Of a stretch of DNA of 64,000 bases, positions 1 through 8,230 are shown piece by piece. Numbering within the stretch: the stretch's first letter is position 1; each line of letters begins with the position of its first letter. The stretch spans positions 1-64,000 of the forward strand of contig JAEWBF010000132.1 of NCBI GenBank assembly GCA_023391285.1. Reading direction: 5' to 3'. Position numbers and translations under genes: made by a program. The DNA comes from Verrucomicrobiota bacterium. Its GTDB lineage: Bacteria; Verrucomicrobiota; Verrucomicrobiia; Opitutales; Opitutaceae. The notes under the pieces were generated by a model. That model was not told the origin of the DNA and made no database searches. It saw only the letters and a list, made by a program, of their open reading frames with translations.

Positions 1-177
1 CGCCGGAAACGCCAGATTTACGAGGCGCCGCTGCCTCCCGGCGAGGCCGAGCGGCGAGCCCGCGAACAGGTCGCCTTGTGGGCGGCCGAACAGGCGAACC
101 AAACCCTCGCGATCCGCCGGGTGCAGATCCCCTTCAGCGAGCCGTCGCGGAACATCTCGTTTCCAAGCCCGACGTAA
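1..177 (+). CDS. C-terminal fragment of an unidentified protein (5' end outside window)
   Basis: Reading frame 1 is open from the first base to a TAA at 175-177, giving 58 residues. The peptide is charged and helix-prone in its first half (many R, E, A) and ends in ...RNISFPSPT. Codon use is GC-rich at third positions, like real genes in this window. I do not recognise the family, and with the N-terminus missing no function can be given. It could be a chance open frame, but its continuity to the window edge and its codon bias favour the tail of a real gene. Confidence 0.5.
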   Translation, partial: RRKRQIYEAPLPPGEAERRAREQVALWAAEQANQTLAIRRVQIPFSEPSRNISFPSPT

Positions 178-583
178 AGTCAGGCTATTGATGCACGTGT
201 TCTGTATATCATTGATGTAGACTGTCAAAAAACGCCAGTTGCGAGCGGCACCCGCTGGAGGTGAACTACAGTCGCTTGAAATCGGACGGTCGCTGAAACA
301 GAGCCTATGAAACTCCGTCCGCGAGCGACACGGCGTCTGCTGCGACCACCTCCCTGCTCGCGTCGTAATCCCAAACTTGCCTCAGCTGGGAACGATCCCA
401 ATACGGGGGGCGGCAGGTTGCGTGACCCCGGAAATGCCCCGGCAGGCAGAACTGCGACATCCCTAGTGGGAGCGTTCGGCGGCGCCAAAAATCAACCTCC
501 TGCTGCGGGGCGCGGGCCACGATGATCTCTCGAACTCGTCCCCATCCGATTCCAACTTTCTTACCGACGCCGCGGACCTCTGA
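178..583. other. Intergenic stretch with no supported gene
   Basis: About 400 bases between the partial gene at the left edge and the next possible coding fragment. Several open frames of 70-90 codons overlap each other on both strands, but none has a credible start or recognisable protein character. GC content and codon bias look lower than in the metabolic clusters further right. I see no tRNA, terminator or clear repeat here. Confidence 0.4.
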
Positions 584-760
584 GCGAAGAAGAACTTCGA
601 GCGTATCCGCATCACCTATACACCATGCGTGGAGTGGCAGGCCGTCTACGATGCGCTAGCTTTCACGGCAGCTCGCTCGGGGTGTGTGTCCGACGCACAC
701 AATCGCGCGGTCGATCACGTTTGCCGTATTCTCGGCAAGACGATTGAAGCCGAGCCTTGA
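584..760 (+). pseudogene. Possible gene remnant without an ATG start
   Basis: Between an in-frame TGA at 581-583 and a TGA at 758-760 lies an open frame of 58 codons. Its translation looks protein-like (motif WQAVYDALAFTAARSG, then VDHVCRILGKTIEAEP), with an amphipathic helical pattern. There is no ATG; the only plausible start is a GTG around 641. It is either a short gene with a GTG start or the 3' remnant of a larger gene. I do not recognise a family. It lies in the gene-poor, accessory-looking first 3 kb. Confidence 0.25.
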
Positions 761-790
761 CTCAAAATTATGGGAGGGACGGGGGGGAGC

Positions 791-1201
791 TTAGTCCGCC
801 CGTTTCACTTCATGAAATAAGATGCTCACCACCGCATACGGCGATCCGTCAGAAATTATCGTAAACCGACTGACCTCACCAGGCGCAAAAAACCAAGCCC
901 CTTTCTGCTCTCCGCCGCCTGCTATGCGAATCGTGTGGCTGGCCCACACGCGATGAGTGTTGTCATTCTTGAACTCGAAGGTCCATTCACTCTTCCCATT
1001 GGGCAACCCCTCGGATTCAAAGCGCGTCAGAATGCCGCCCTTCCCATAGGCCCAATTCCCCATCTCGCGGCCGTTGCGGAGCAGTCGGAACGAATCCGAG
1101 CTGCTTTGCTCGATCGTGTTGATCGTGTGCGGCAAAGGATGCGCTAGGCCGAATGCTAAGGATGTTGTTGCGACAAAGGCCAAGAACGTTGGGGTCTTCA
1201 T
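791..1201 (-). CDS. Small secreted protein of unknown function
   Basis: A 136-residue protein. The N-terminus (MKTPTFLAFVATTSLAFGLA) is a convincing Sec signal peptide with cleavage likely near residue 20. The mature part is about 115 residues, predicted mostly beta, with a WTFEFKNDNTHRVW segment and no cysteine pairs or catalytic motif that I can recognise. It starts 47 bases downstream of the stop of another exported protein on the same strand, so the two may be co-transcribed. No family is assigned; a periplasmic or outer-membrane-associated role is inferred only from the signal peptide. Confidence 0.55.
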   Translation of the reverse strand: MKTPTFLAFVATTSLAFGLAHPLPHTINTIEQSSSDSFRLLRNGREMGNWAYGKGGILTRFESEGLPNGKSEWTFEFKNDNTHRVWASHTIRIAGGGEQKGAWFFAPGEVSRFTIISDGSPYAVVSILFHEVKRAD

Positions 1202-1248
1202 AGAACGGATATGGAGCCGGCGGCGGGCCCACCGACTTGGGTTTCGTG

Positions 1249-2016
1249 TTAAAATGGGAACTCTCCCATAAACTCTCCCGAACGGAACCGCAGCAGGCGC
1301 GACGCGAGATCCACCTCACACGCTTCCAACTCATCGATTCGCTCATGGCGTGCGGGTGCGCGCGTGCTTACCACGTCCGTTGTCCGATCAGACCAGCGAA
1401 TCCTTATCAGCTTGTTGGGATAGCTGATCTCCCTCACTTCCCCGCGGCGGTAGATCGTAAGGTCCGCTACCGTTCTCGTCGCGCTCACGTGTTTCATGTC
1501 GTGATCAAAGCTGATCCACGTTTCTCCCGCGGTCCGTGCGAGAATCGCTGCAACGTCTGGAGAAACACGTGGACCCAACCCGTAAAGACGGCGGCCTGAC
1601 AAGTTCTTCGTGAGAGTGGTTAGCCAGCGCTCCTCGGCCTCCCAAATCTTGCTGTCAACGAGCTCACTCTTGACCTTTCGGATCGTGACCGAGTGGACCT
1701 TCGAAATCTCCACGAATAGGAATTGTTGGTCGAACTGCCCGCTGTGCTTGGGAGGCACACGAGCGCTCAAAACGAACTCTCCTGACTCAAGCCCATCGTC
1801 TTTTGTTTCGTAGGTCACGTGGAGCACAACGCTGACGCGCGCGGGAACAGCGGCCGAATTGTCGTAGTAGACCCCGAGCCCCATGCCTACTTTCGAACTA
1901 TGCCGCTGTGGGTAGCCGTATGGAGAGGTAACCTCCACAGCTCCCAGTTTCGGCGCCGACAGGGCGCCAACAGCCAAGGATAGCAAAGACAGGCGGAAAA
2001 AGCAGAGAACGTTCAT
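1249..2016 (-). CDS. Exported protein of unknown function
   Basis: A 255-residue protein when started at the ATG at 2016. The frame is open further upstream, but this start puts a clear signal peptide (MNVLCFFRLSLLSLAVGALS) at the N-terminus, whereas the 18 upstream codons encode an arginine-rich tail that looks untranslated. The mature part is rich in beta-prone segments and charged residues. No metal-binding or catalytic motif is recognised. It lies 47 bases upstream of the other small secreted protein on the same strand, a likely two-gene unit. A dyad of GAATCGG/CCGATTC arms sits at 2094-2119, upstream of this start. Confidence 0.5.
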   Translation of the reverse strand: MNVLCFFRLSLLSLAVGALSAPKLGAVEVTSPYGYPQRHSSKVGMGLGVYYDNSAAVPARVSVVLHVTYETKDDGLESGEFVLSARVPPKHSGQFDQQFLFVEISKVHSVTIRKVKSELVDSKIWEAEERWLTTLTKNLSGRRLYGLGPRVSPDVAAILARTAGETWISFDHDMKHVSATRTVADLTIYRRGEVREISYPNKLIRIRWSDRTTDVVSTRAPARHERIDELEACEVDLASRLLRFRSGEFMGEFPF

Positions 2017-2093
2017 TACGACGAGCGTCGGAGACCTGCCTCGGACTAAGGCTGCGCGACCACTCTGCAACGCAATATGTTTGTATAAACAGC

Positions 2094-2119
2094 GAATCGG
2101 CGAAACCCTGATCCGATTC
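2094..2119. promoter_or_regulatory. Inverted repeat upstream of the exported-protein pair
   Basis: GAATCGG (2094-2100) and CCGATTC (2113-2119) are perfect complementary 7-base arms separated by 12 bases. The site lies about 80 bases upstream of the start at 2016 on the minus strand, where a regulator site or leader hairpin could act. Only the dyad is visible; function is inferred. Confidence 0.25.
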
Positions 2120-2286
2120 TATATCGACATGAGTATAGACTCGCGCAGGACACCCAAGGGACAACGCGTGTCGCGGGTGTTTAGGCGCGACAAAAAAAGA
2201 AAGAGAGCAGCCATTCGAATTGGCCGCTCCCTCAAAATGGTTTGCACGCCGGCGGCGGCTCTCCGCGCCTCAAACGCGCAGGCGGA

Positions 2287-2484
2287 TCATTCGGCGGCCA
2301 ATTCAGGTGCCTCGCGTCGGACACTGCGCAGGGCTGGGTGGTAGAGGCAAAAGTTAAATCCAGCGGACGATAGCGAGAACAGCAGCAGGCCTCGTCCGCG
2401 GCTCTTTTCCCAAAGTAGGCCGCCAGCAACAAAGCAGGCTGTGCTGGCGAGGAGGAGAATGAGAAGGAGGAACTTCGTTCTCAT
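2287..2484 (-). CDS. Small two-helix membrane protein
   Basis: A 65-residue protein starting MRTKFLLLILLLASTACFVAGGL. Residues 4-24 form a strong hydrophobic helix, and a second, weaker apolar segment spans about 33-48, followed by a charged tail ending EAPELAAE. Length and pattern fit a small inner-membrane protein. The first helix could instead be a signal sequence, with TAC as a poor lipobox. No family is recognised. It stands alone between the exported-protein pair and a degraded stretch at 2.55-2.87 kb. Confidence 0.4.
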   Translation of the reverse strand: MRTKFLLLILLLASTACFVAGGLLWEKSRGRGLLLFSLSSAGFNFCLYHPALRSVRREAPELAAE

Positions 2485-2552
2485 TTCACAAAGCTTATCG
2501 GATGTTGATCAACCTGAGCCAGTGCGATCCAGGGGTGAAGTGCATTGACGGT

Positions 2553-2873
2553 TCACCTGGATGCAGCCCGAACTGCAGGGTCCGTTGGAAATCCGGAAAG
2601 CACCGCCCTCCGCTCGGCTCCGGCACGGCGCGACGCCGCAACGTTCACGACGAATGCCCGTGTGTTGCCGAGTTGGCGCAGGACTACAGGTCTCGGGAGC
2701 TTTGCGAGCTCACTCACAATCGTGGCGCCCGTCAGTGTCCAATCCCGGCCTAGTGTCACGGTCTTGGGGATCACAATGGCGCGCCCGCTTTCCGTTTCGT
2801 GCCACGCCCTATACCCCCCGCCGTCCTTAACCTCGTCGGTTAGGCGAGAAACTGCGCCTTGAAATGGAAGCGG
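2553..2873 (-). pseudogene. Gene fragment lacking a start, downstream of the FAD oxidoreductase
   Basis: On the minus strand the frame is open from just after a TAG at 2874-2876 to a stop at 2553-2555, about 105 codons. The translation looks like real protein (DEVKDGGGYRAWHETESGRA, then TVTLGRDWTLTGATIVSEL), with alternating hydrophobic beta-like pattern. There is no suitable start near the 5' end; the first ATG-like start, at 2774, would cut this pattern in half. I read it as the 3' remnant of a larger secreted or carbohydrate-active gene. It could be a short real gene with an unusual start. Family not identified. Confidence 0.3.
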
Positions 2874-2894
2874 CTAACGCCACAGAAGGCGGGC

Positions 2895-4571
2895 TCACCA
2901 CTCGGGGGGACCGTTGAGGTGCTCGCATTTCTCCGGCAGCCCCGTCACGAAATCGACGACCTGGCGCTGCGCGCGCAGTGTGCGTTGGAGCGCGGTCACA
3001 TCGATGTGTTGCACCGCTATCTGGTCGCGCGCCGCCGCCGCCGCCGCGACACCCGCCGCATGTCCGGCGATCATCCACACGCTTTCGAGCCGATAGCTGC
3101 AGAACGCCACGTGCGTGAGGCTGGCCGCACCCGGGACGAGGAGATTCTCCGCGTCGGCCCGCTTGGGCGTGAGCATGCGATACGGCATCTGCCACGCATA
3201 ACCCATCCGCCAGATTCGGCCTTCGTTCACAAACTCCTCCGCGGAGACCGCGAGTCGCTGCACATGATGCGAGTCGATGAAATGGCTGCTGATCCCGATG
3301 CTGTCGGATTTGCGCCGGTCGTCGACGGCGTCGCGTTGGGCAACGACATAGGCGCCGCGCATCCGACGCGCTTCGCGCACGTAGAGTTGATACGGCAGAT
3401 GACCATTGTCGGCAAACTCGTCTCGGTGCAGTCCGATTGCCCTCATCTCTTGCCGCATCGCGGGCGGAACGGCTTCGTCGTTCGCCAGGAAATGCAGCAG
3501 CCCGAGCGTATAGTCCAAATGGTCTGCGAAAATTCTGCGGCGCTCCGCATAGCCGGCATCCGGCCAGTCGAACTGGCCGCCGAAATGTCCGAGCGAAAAG
3601 ATGGCCGCCTGCTTGTTGTTGACCTCGAACTTGCCATTGCGCCGGGCATAGAAATCGAGGACCGAGCGCAGCTCGAGCGACTCTCCTCGCGCGCTCGCGG
3701 CGCGCAGCCATCCGCCGAGTAACGCGTAGCGCTCCGGTGAATAACGCGCGGGTGGGGGAATCGGCACCTGGAGTTCCGGATCTCGGGCGACGGTCAGGCG
3801 AAAATTATAATTCATCACGCCGTGGTGGGCGTCGCCGTCTTTGAAATCCTTTGCCCAGCCACTGATCCCGGGGAGCAATTTGCCATCAGCGGTGACGGTG
3901 CGCGCCTTCCGGGTCGTTCGATCGAGCCGAACACCCGCGGCTTCTTCGTCAAACTCGGCGCGCGCCTCGCGGCCGACCGCGTAGCGGACGCCGGCGCGCG
4001 CCATAAGATCGCCCTCGTAGCTGGCATCGATGAAAACGCGCGCGGCGATCGCCGTGCCATCGGTCAAGATGATCCGCTCGATCACGGCGCCGCGTTTTTC
4101 CACGCGCTCCACGCTCGCTCCGTAGCGGACGGTCACCCCCGCTGCGTGCAGCATGGCGAGATAGGTTTTTTCGGCGACGCTCGATTCGAAGTAAAACTCC
4201 GGCTGGCCCGTGCCATAGTGCGATCCGAGACGTTCGTAGAATTCGAGCGCGAAGCCGCCGATCGTCCACTTCAACATGTGCTCGGATTCGGCGGTGTTGA
4301 TCCCGCTGGTGCTGAGCCCGCCGACATGCTGCGTGGGCTCGATCAGCAGCACATTCGCACCTTCGCGCGCGGCCATCACGGCAGCGGCGATTCCGCAGGG
4401 GACGCCCGAGTAGACCACGATGTCGGGCGCGGGTGGAACGTCCGGAGCGGCGGACCACAATTGCGGGCGCGCACACACCGCCGCTACACCGACGGAGGCA
4501 AGTCGGATGAAGGTGCGCCGATCATGAGGAGTTCCAGGACCGTTGGACGAAGAAGAAAACAGTTGAGTCAT
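2895..4571 (-). CDS. Tat-exported FAD-dependent oxidoreductase (FAD_oxidored family)
   Basis: A 558-residue flavoprotein. The N-terminus has a twin-arginine-like signal (R18-R19-TFIRLA, then a hydrophobic stretch and a possible cleavage after WSA near residue 41). A dinucleotide-binding beta-alpha-beta unit follows at about 50-80 (VVYSGVPCGIAAAV ... LLIEP), then HVGGLSTSG. The family-typical FIDASYEGDLMARAG segment lies near residue 190 and VREARRMRG further on. These match the PF12831-type oxidoreductases common in Verrucomicrobia sugar loci; the substrate is unknown. The gene is transcribed away from the lacI at 4710, and a 15-bp palindrome lies in the shared control region. Two relatives (8231-9619 and 60071-61783) occur in the window. 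Confidence 0.85.
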   Translation of the reverse strand: MTQLFSSSSNGPGTPHDRRTFIRLASVGVAAVCARPQLWSAAPDVPPAPDIVVYSGVPCGIAAAVMAAREGANVLLIEPTQHVGGLSTSGINTAESEHMLKWTIGGFALEFYERLGSHYGTGQPEFYFESSVAEKTYLAMLHAAGVTVRYGASVERVEKRGAVIERIILTDGTAIAARVFIDASYEGDLMARAGVRYAVGREARAEFDEEAAGVRLDRTTRKARTVTADGKLLPGISGWAKDFKDGDAHHGVMNYNFRLTVARDPELQVPIPPPARYSPERYALLGGWLRAASARGESLELRSVLDFYARRNGKFEVNNKQAAIFSLGHFGGQFDWPDAGYAERRRIFADHLDYTLGLLHFLANDEAVPPAMRQEMRAIGLHRDEFADNGHLPYQLYVREARRMRGAYVVAQRDAVDDRRKSDSIGISSHFIDSHHVQRLAVSAEEFVNEGRIWRMGYAWQMPYRMLTPKRADAENLLVPGAASLTHVAFCSYRLESVWMIAGHAAGVAAAAAARDQIAVQHIDVTALQRTLRAQRQVVDFVTGLPEKCEHLNGPPEW

Positions 4572-4656
4572 GACGCAGGAATGATCGCGGACTACGGGGG
4601 GAACTTAGCGGGGAAGAGTCATGTGGCTCCGGCTCCGCAAATCGAAGGCTGCTCAT

Positions 4657-4671
4657 GGTGAACCGCTCACC
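4657..4671. promoter_or_regulatory. Putative LacI-family operator, site 1
   Basis: GGTGAACCGCTCACC has 5-base arms GGTGA/TCACC around a 5-base centre. It lies between the divergent FAD oxidoreductase (start 4571) and lacI (start 4710). Its exact reverse complement occurs at 5821-5835, in front of the TonB receptor. Size and half-site style (GTGA..TCAC) fit LacI-family operators. It is inferred to bind the product of the adjacent lacI gene. Confidence 0.7.
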
Positions 4672-4709
4672 GGGATTGACGGGCGCGCGTGAGCGGCCGT
4701 AGCTGGGCC

Positions 4710-5795
4710 ATGGCGAAATCTCCCGCTTATTTCACCGCGAGCCAGCGTGAGATTGCGCGGCGCTGCGGGCTCTCGCGTGCGACGGTCTCGTATGCGTTAC
4801 GGGACGATCCGAAGATTTCGCCTCAGGTGCGCAACCGAGTGCGGGCGGCCGCGCGCGCGCTCGACTATCGGCCGGATCCGCAAGTCGTGAAATTGATGGC
4901 GCATCTTCGCACGGCACGACCGCGCCGGAGTGTGACCAAGGTTGCGCTCATCATTCCGGGATTTCCCGCGACGTGGATGGCGCACAATCGGCGTATGCAG
5001 CAGATGCTCGCCGGCGCGCGGGACCAGGCCGAGCGGCACGGCTTCGCTTTCGAGCAATTGTGGCTGGAAGGCGAGCCTGGCATGACCCTGCGGCGGCTTC
5101 AGTCGATCGTGCAGGCGCGCGGAATTGATGGGCTGGTGGTGGGATCCATGCGGCAGGGGAGTGAGCGTTTCGATTTCGATTTTAGCGGGCTGGCGGTGGC
5201 GGCGATCGGTTACTCGATGCGCGAGCCCGCGGTGCATCGCGCGTGTCCGCACCATTACAAGATGATGCGCGGACTGCTGAAAGAGGTTCGGCAGCGCGGC
5301 TTTCGTCGGGTGGGGGCGCTCTACAATCAGAGACTCGAGGATGGCTCGAACAACCTGCTCTCGTCGGCGTTCTACTACGCGCAACGCGATCTGCCGGTCG
5401 CACAGCGACTGCCGCTGCAGATCGAGGAGGCGCCGACGATCGAACACGTGCGACGTTATCTGCGCGCGCACCGGCCCGATGTGATGATCGGCGAAGGCTA
5501 CGTGCATCAATTTCTGACGGATCTTGGGCTGCGCGTGCCGGAGGATATCAGTTTCGCCAGCATCGATCGTGGCGATCCGCCCTACGATGCGGCGGGCATC
5601 GACGGCCATTACGACCTGGTCGCGGCGACCGCCGTCGACATGGTCGCGACTCAGATCACACTCAATCAACGCGGCCTGCCCGCGGTGCCCAAAGTCATGA
5701 TGGTCGACTCGGAGTGGGCCCCCGGCGCCACGCTCGGGCAGCCGGTGCGCAGCGCCCGGCGAGTCCGTTCACCGAAAAGCGCGGTCCTACGCTGA
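4710..5795 (+). CDS. LacI-family transcriptional regulator
   Basis: A 361-residue protein from the ATG at 4710; a GTG at 4689 is an alternative start adding seven residues. The N-terminal helix-turn-helix is clear (SQREIARRCGLSRATVSYAL), followed by the hinge helix region (VRAAARALDYRPDP). The rest is a periplasmic-binding-protein-like ligand domain, starting VALIIPG and ending before an arginine-rich tail. It likely responds to a sugar or sugar acid handled by its neighbours. Palindromes at 4657-4671 and 5821-5835 flank the gene, suggesting control of the divergent oxidoreductase, itself, and the TonB receptor operon. The effector cannot be read from sequence. Confidence 0.9.
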   Translation: MAKSPAYFTASQREIARRCGLSRATVSYALRDDPKISPQVRNRVRAAARALDYRPDPQVVKLMAHLRTARPRRSVTKVALIIPGFPATWMAHNRRMQQMLAGARDQAERHGFAFEQLWLEGEPGMTLRRLQSIVQARGIDGLVVGSMRQGSERFDFDFSGLAVAAIGYSMREPAVHRACPHHYKMMRGLLKEVRQRGFRRVGALYNQRLEDGSNNLLSSAFYYAQRDLPVAQRLPLQIEEAPTIEHVRRYLRAHRPDVMIGEGYVHQFLTDLGLRVPEDISFASIDRGDPPYDAAGIDGHYDLVAATAVDMVATQITLNQRGLPAVPKVMMVDSEWAPGATLGQPVRSARRVRSPKSAVLR

Positions 5796-5820
5796 CACGA
5801 ATATCCGGATGCGGGGGGCT

Positions 5821-5835
5821 GGTGAGCGGTTCACC
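5821..5835. promoter_or_regulatory. Putative LacI-family operator, site 2
   Basis: GGTGAGCGGTTCACC is the exact reverse complement of the site at 4657-4671. It lies 25 bases after the lacI stop and about 110 bases before the TonB receptor start at 5944, where an operator for that operon would sit. Confidence 0.7.
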
Positions 5836-5943
5836 GATCGCAAGGTAGCGGAGGCGGTCGACTGTGTGGATCGTGCGCCTCGTCCCTCGTCGCCGTGATG
5901 TTCCGATCGCGGCGACCAACCCCAAACCAGACGAACCATCACC

Positions 5944-8178
5944 ATGTCCCAACGACACGCCCCCTTGGTCGCATACCGGCGCCTGACCTGCGCCGTTGCC
6001 CTGCTTCTTTCCCCGGCATCGCTGCTGGCGGCCGACTCCACCGAACGCGAGGAACCGATCGTGTTGTCGCCCTTCAGCGTGAGCTCGGAACGCGCCCATG
6101 GCTACCAGGCCACGGACTCGATCACGGCCACCGGCATCGGCACGAAGATCCGCGACGTGCCCGTGAACATCGCGGTTGTAACCGACGAACTGATACGCGA
6201 CCGCGGCGTCGACGACGTGCGCTGGATCGCGAACACGATCAGCGGCGTCAACGCCAACACCCGCGAATTCACCGCGATCAACATCCGTGGTTTCGAGGCG
6301 CCGATTCAGCAGGACGGCTTCGACGGAGTCTTCGTGTCGATGGAGGATGTCGAGCGCATCGAGGTCATCAAAGGGCCCTCGGCGGTGTTCTTCGGCACGA
6401 ATTTGCCGGGCGGCATGATGAACGTGGTGAAGGCCAAACCCCGCTTCACGCCGGAACATTATGTCTCGGGGCGCTATGGCTCGTATGATTCGTCTCGCGT
6501 TTCGGTGATGTCGACGGGTCCGCTTTCAGGAGACCGGCTCGCGTATCGCGTTTTCGCGTCGAATCGCCGCGAAGGCGGTGAGCTCGATCACTCGAGCGAG
6601 GAAGTGGAGAACTATCGGGGAGCGCTCACGTGGCGGCCGGTGGAGCGGATTTCGCTCATGTTGACCGGCGAGTTCACCGAGAAAGAGAATCTCCGGCATC
6701 ACGGCTTTCCGGTGGGCCATCCCGCCTACATCGCGGCGGCGCGCGCCGGTCAGGTGCCCGTGGGACAGGCGCAACGCATCTGGCTCGATCAGAATCCCCA
6801 ATATGGTCCGAACGAGCCGCTCGGCCAGGTGTTCATGCACAAGATCGTCCTGCCGTATGATAATTACAATACGCAGGGACCGGACTCGGGCTTCCTGGCG
6901 CGTTCGTTCAACATGGGGCTCGTGACGGATGTGAACATCTCGAGCAATCTCGACGTGAACGTTGGCCTGAACTGGTATGACGGCGAAACCGAGGGGACGG
7001 AGTGGAACTCCTTCCGACCCGTCGCGGGCGCGGTTCCGGGAACGTTCTACATGCCTCCCGCCGCGGCCTCCTTCAGGCAGGCGGACGTCGCGTCACAGTC
7101 GCTCAAGGCGAGGATTTCCTATCGGCCTGAATTCCTGCGGATGAAACACAGCATTGTCGCTGGCTACGACGACCTCTGGAACCGCACTGCGACGCGCGAT
7201 TACGCGGGCGCCGCGCGGGCGTTCAACCCGCTTACCGATCCGCCGCGGATGCTCCGCGCCGAAATCCGCGCGAACAATCCCGGCGGTCTGGTGGAACCCG
7301 ATGCCTCGACGGCCAACAAGTCGAAGACGCGCGGCTATTACGTCACGGACCAGATCAGCGTGTTCGAAAACCGGCTGCGGCTCATGGTCGGCGTGCGTCA
7401 CACCGAGACCACCAATCCCGCCGGCCTGTCGAGAGAGAAGACGACGCCGCAATATGCGGCGATGTATACGCCGTTCCCCGCCGTGAGTGTGTTCGCCAAC
7501 GTGAGCGAGACGTTTCAGCCCAACTATATTGTCGACGCGTTTGGCGAGAATGTCGGACCCACTTTGGGCAAGGGCAAGGAGGCGGGCCTCAAGCTCGGCA
7601 CCGCCGATGAACGCACGTCGATCACGTTGTCCGTCTATGAGAACACGCGCTCGAACGTTCCAGCGCGCGACTTTCCTCGTGAGGCGCTGCTCGACATCCG
7701 GCCGATCTATCAGCTCGGCGGGCTCGAGCGGAATCGCGGCTTCGAGTTGGATGTGCACCTCGCGCCGACTGATGCTTATCAGATTGTCGCGTCCTACACG
7801 TATTCGTGGGAGCACGAGACCATCGCGAGCACGGGCGAGTTGCGCCAGGTGGGGGTCGATCTGGCGAACGTGCCCGATCACGTTTTCAACCTTTGGAATC
7901 GCTACACGTTTACCAGCGGCCGGTTCCGCGGCGTGTTCGTTGGCGGTGGCGCGCGGTTCGCGACCAGCGAGAAATTGCATCCCAGCTGGGATGTGGTGGT
8001 GCGCAGCGGTGGTTACGCCCGAATCGACGCGGTGGTCGGCTACGAGCGCACCGTGGGACGTCAGCGCTTCTCGACGCAGCTGAACCTGAACAATCTCACC
8101 AACGAGCGCGCGTTCCTCGGTTCCTATATTCTCAGCGATCCGTTCACCGCAGCCTGGTCCGTGCGCTGGGATTTCTGA
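5944..8178 (+). CDS. TonB-dependent receptor
   Basis: A 744-residue outer-membrane transporter. Residues 1-30 form a signal peptide ending LLAA. A TonB-box-like segment EEPIVLSPFSV follows at 36-46, then a plug domain (VPVNIAVVTDELI, NIRGFEAPIQQDGF, VERIEVIKGPSAVFFG, about residues 70-160). The remaining about 580 residues are the beta-barrel, ending SVRWDF with the terminal aromatic typical of barrel proteins. It is the shortest of the four TonB receptors here and resembles siderophore-type receptors in size, but its context (lacI, FAD oxidoreductases, MFS) points to a sugar or sugar-acid ligand. It probably leads an operon with the genes at 8231 and 9687, under the operator at 5821. Confidence 0.92.
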   Translation: MSQRHAPLVAYRRLTCAVALLLSPASLLAADSTEREEPIVLSPFSVSSERAHGYQATDSITATGIGTKIRDVPVNIAVVTDELIRDRGVDDVRWIANTISGVNANTREFTAINIRGFEAPIQQDGFDGVFVSMEDVERIEVIKGPSAVFFGTNLPGGMMNVVKAKPRFTPEHYVSGRYGSYDSSRVSVMSTGPLSGDRLAYRVFASNRREGGELDHSSEEVENYRGALTWRPVERISLMLTGEFTEKENLRHHGFPVGHPAYIAAARAGQVPVGQAQRIWLDQNPQYGPNEPLGQVFMHKIVLPYDNYNTQGPDSGFLARSFNMGLVTDVNISSNLDVNVGLNWYDGETEGTEWNSFRPVAGAVPGTFYMPPAAASFRQADVASQSLKARISYRPEFLRMKHSIVAGYDDLWNRTATRDYAGAARAFNPLTDPPRMLRAEIRANNPGGLVEPDASTANKSKTRGYYVTDQISVFENRLRLMVGVRHTETTNPAGLSREKTTPQYAAMYTPFPAVSVFANVSETFQPNYIVDAFGENVGPTLGKGKEAGLKLGTADERTSITLSVYENTRSNVPARDFPREALLDIRPIYQLGGLERNRGFELDVHLAPTDAYQIVASYTYSWEHETIASTGELRQVGVDLANVPDHVFNLWNRYTFTSGRFRGVFVGGGARFATSEKLHPSWDVVVRSGGYARIDAVVGYERTVGRQRFSTQLNLNNLTNERAFLGSYILSDPFTAAWSVRWDF

Positions 8179-8230
8179 GCGAGCGTTTTCGCTGACGGGT
8201 AACGGCCGCGCCTCTTTTACGAACATTACG

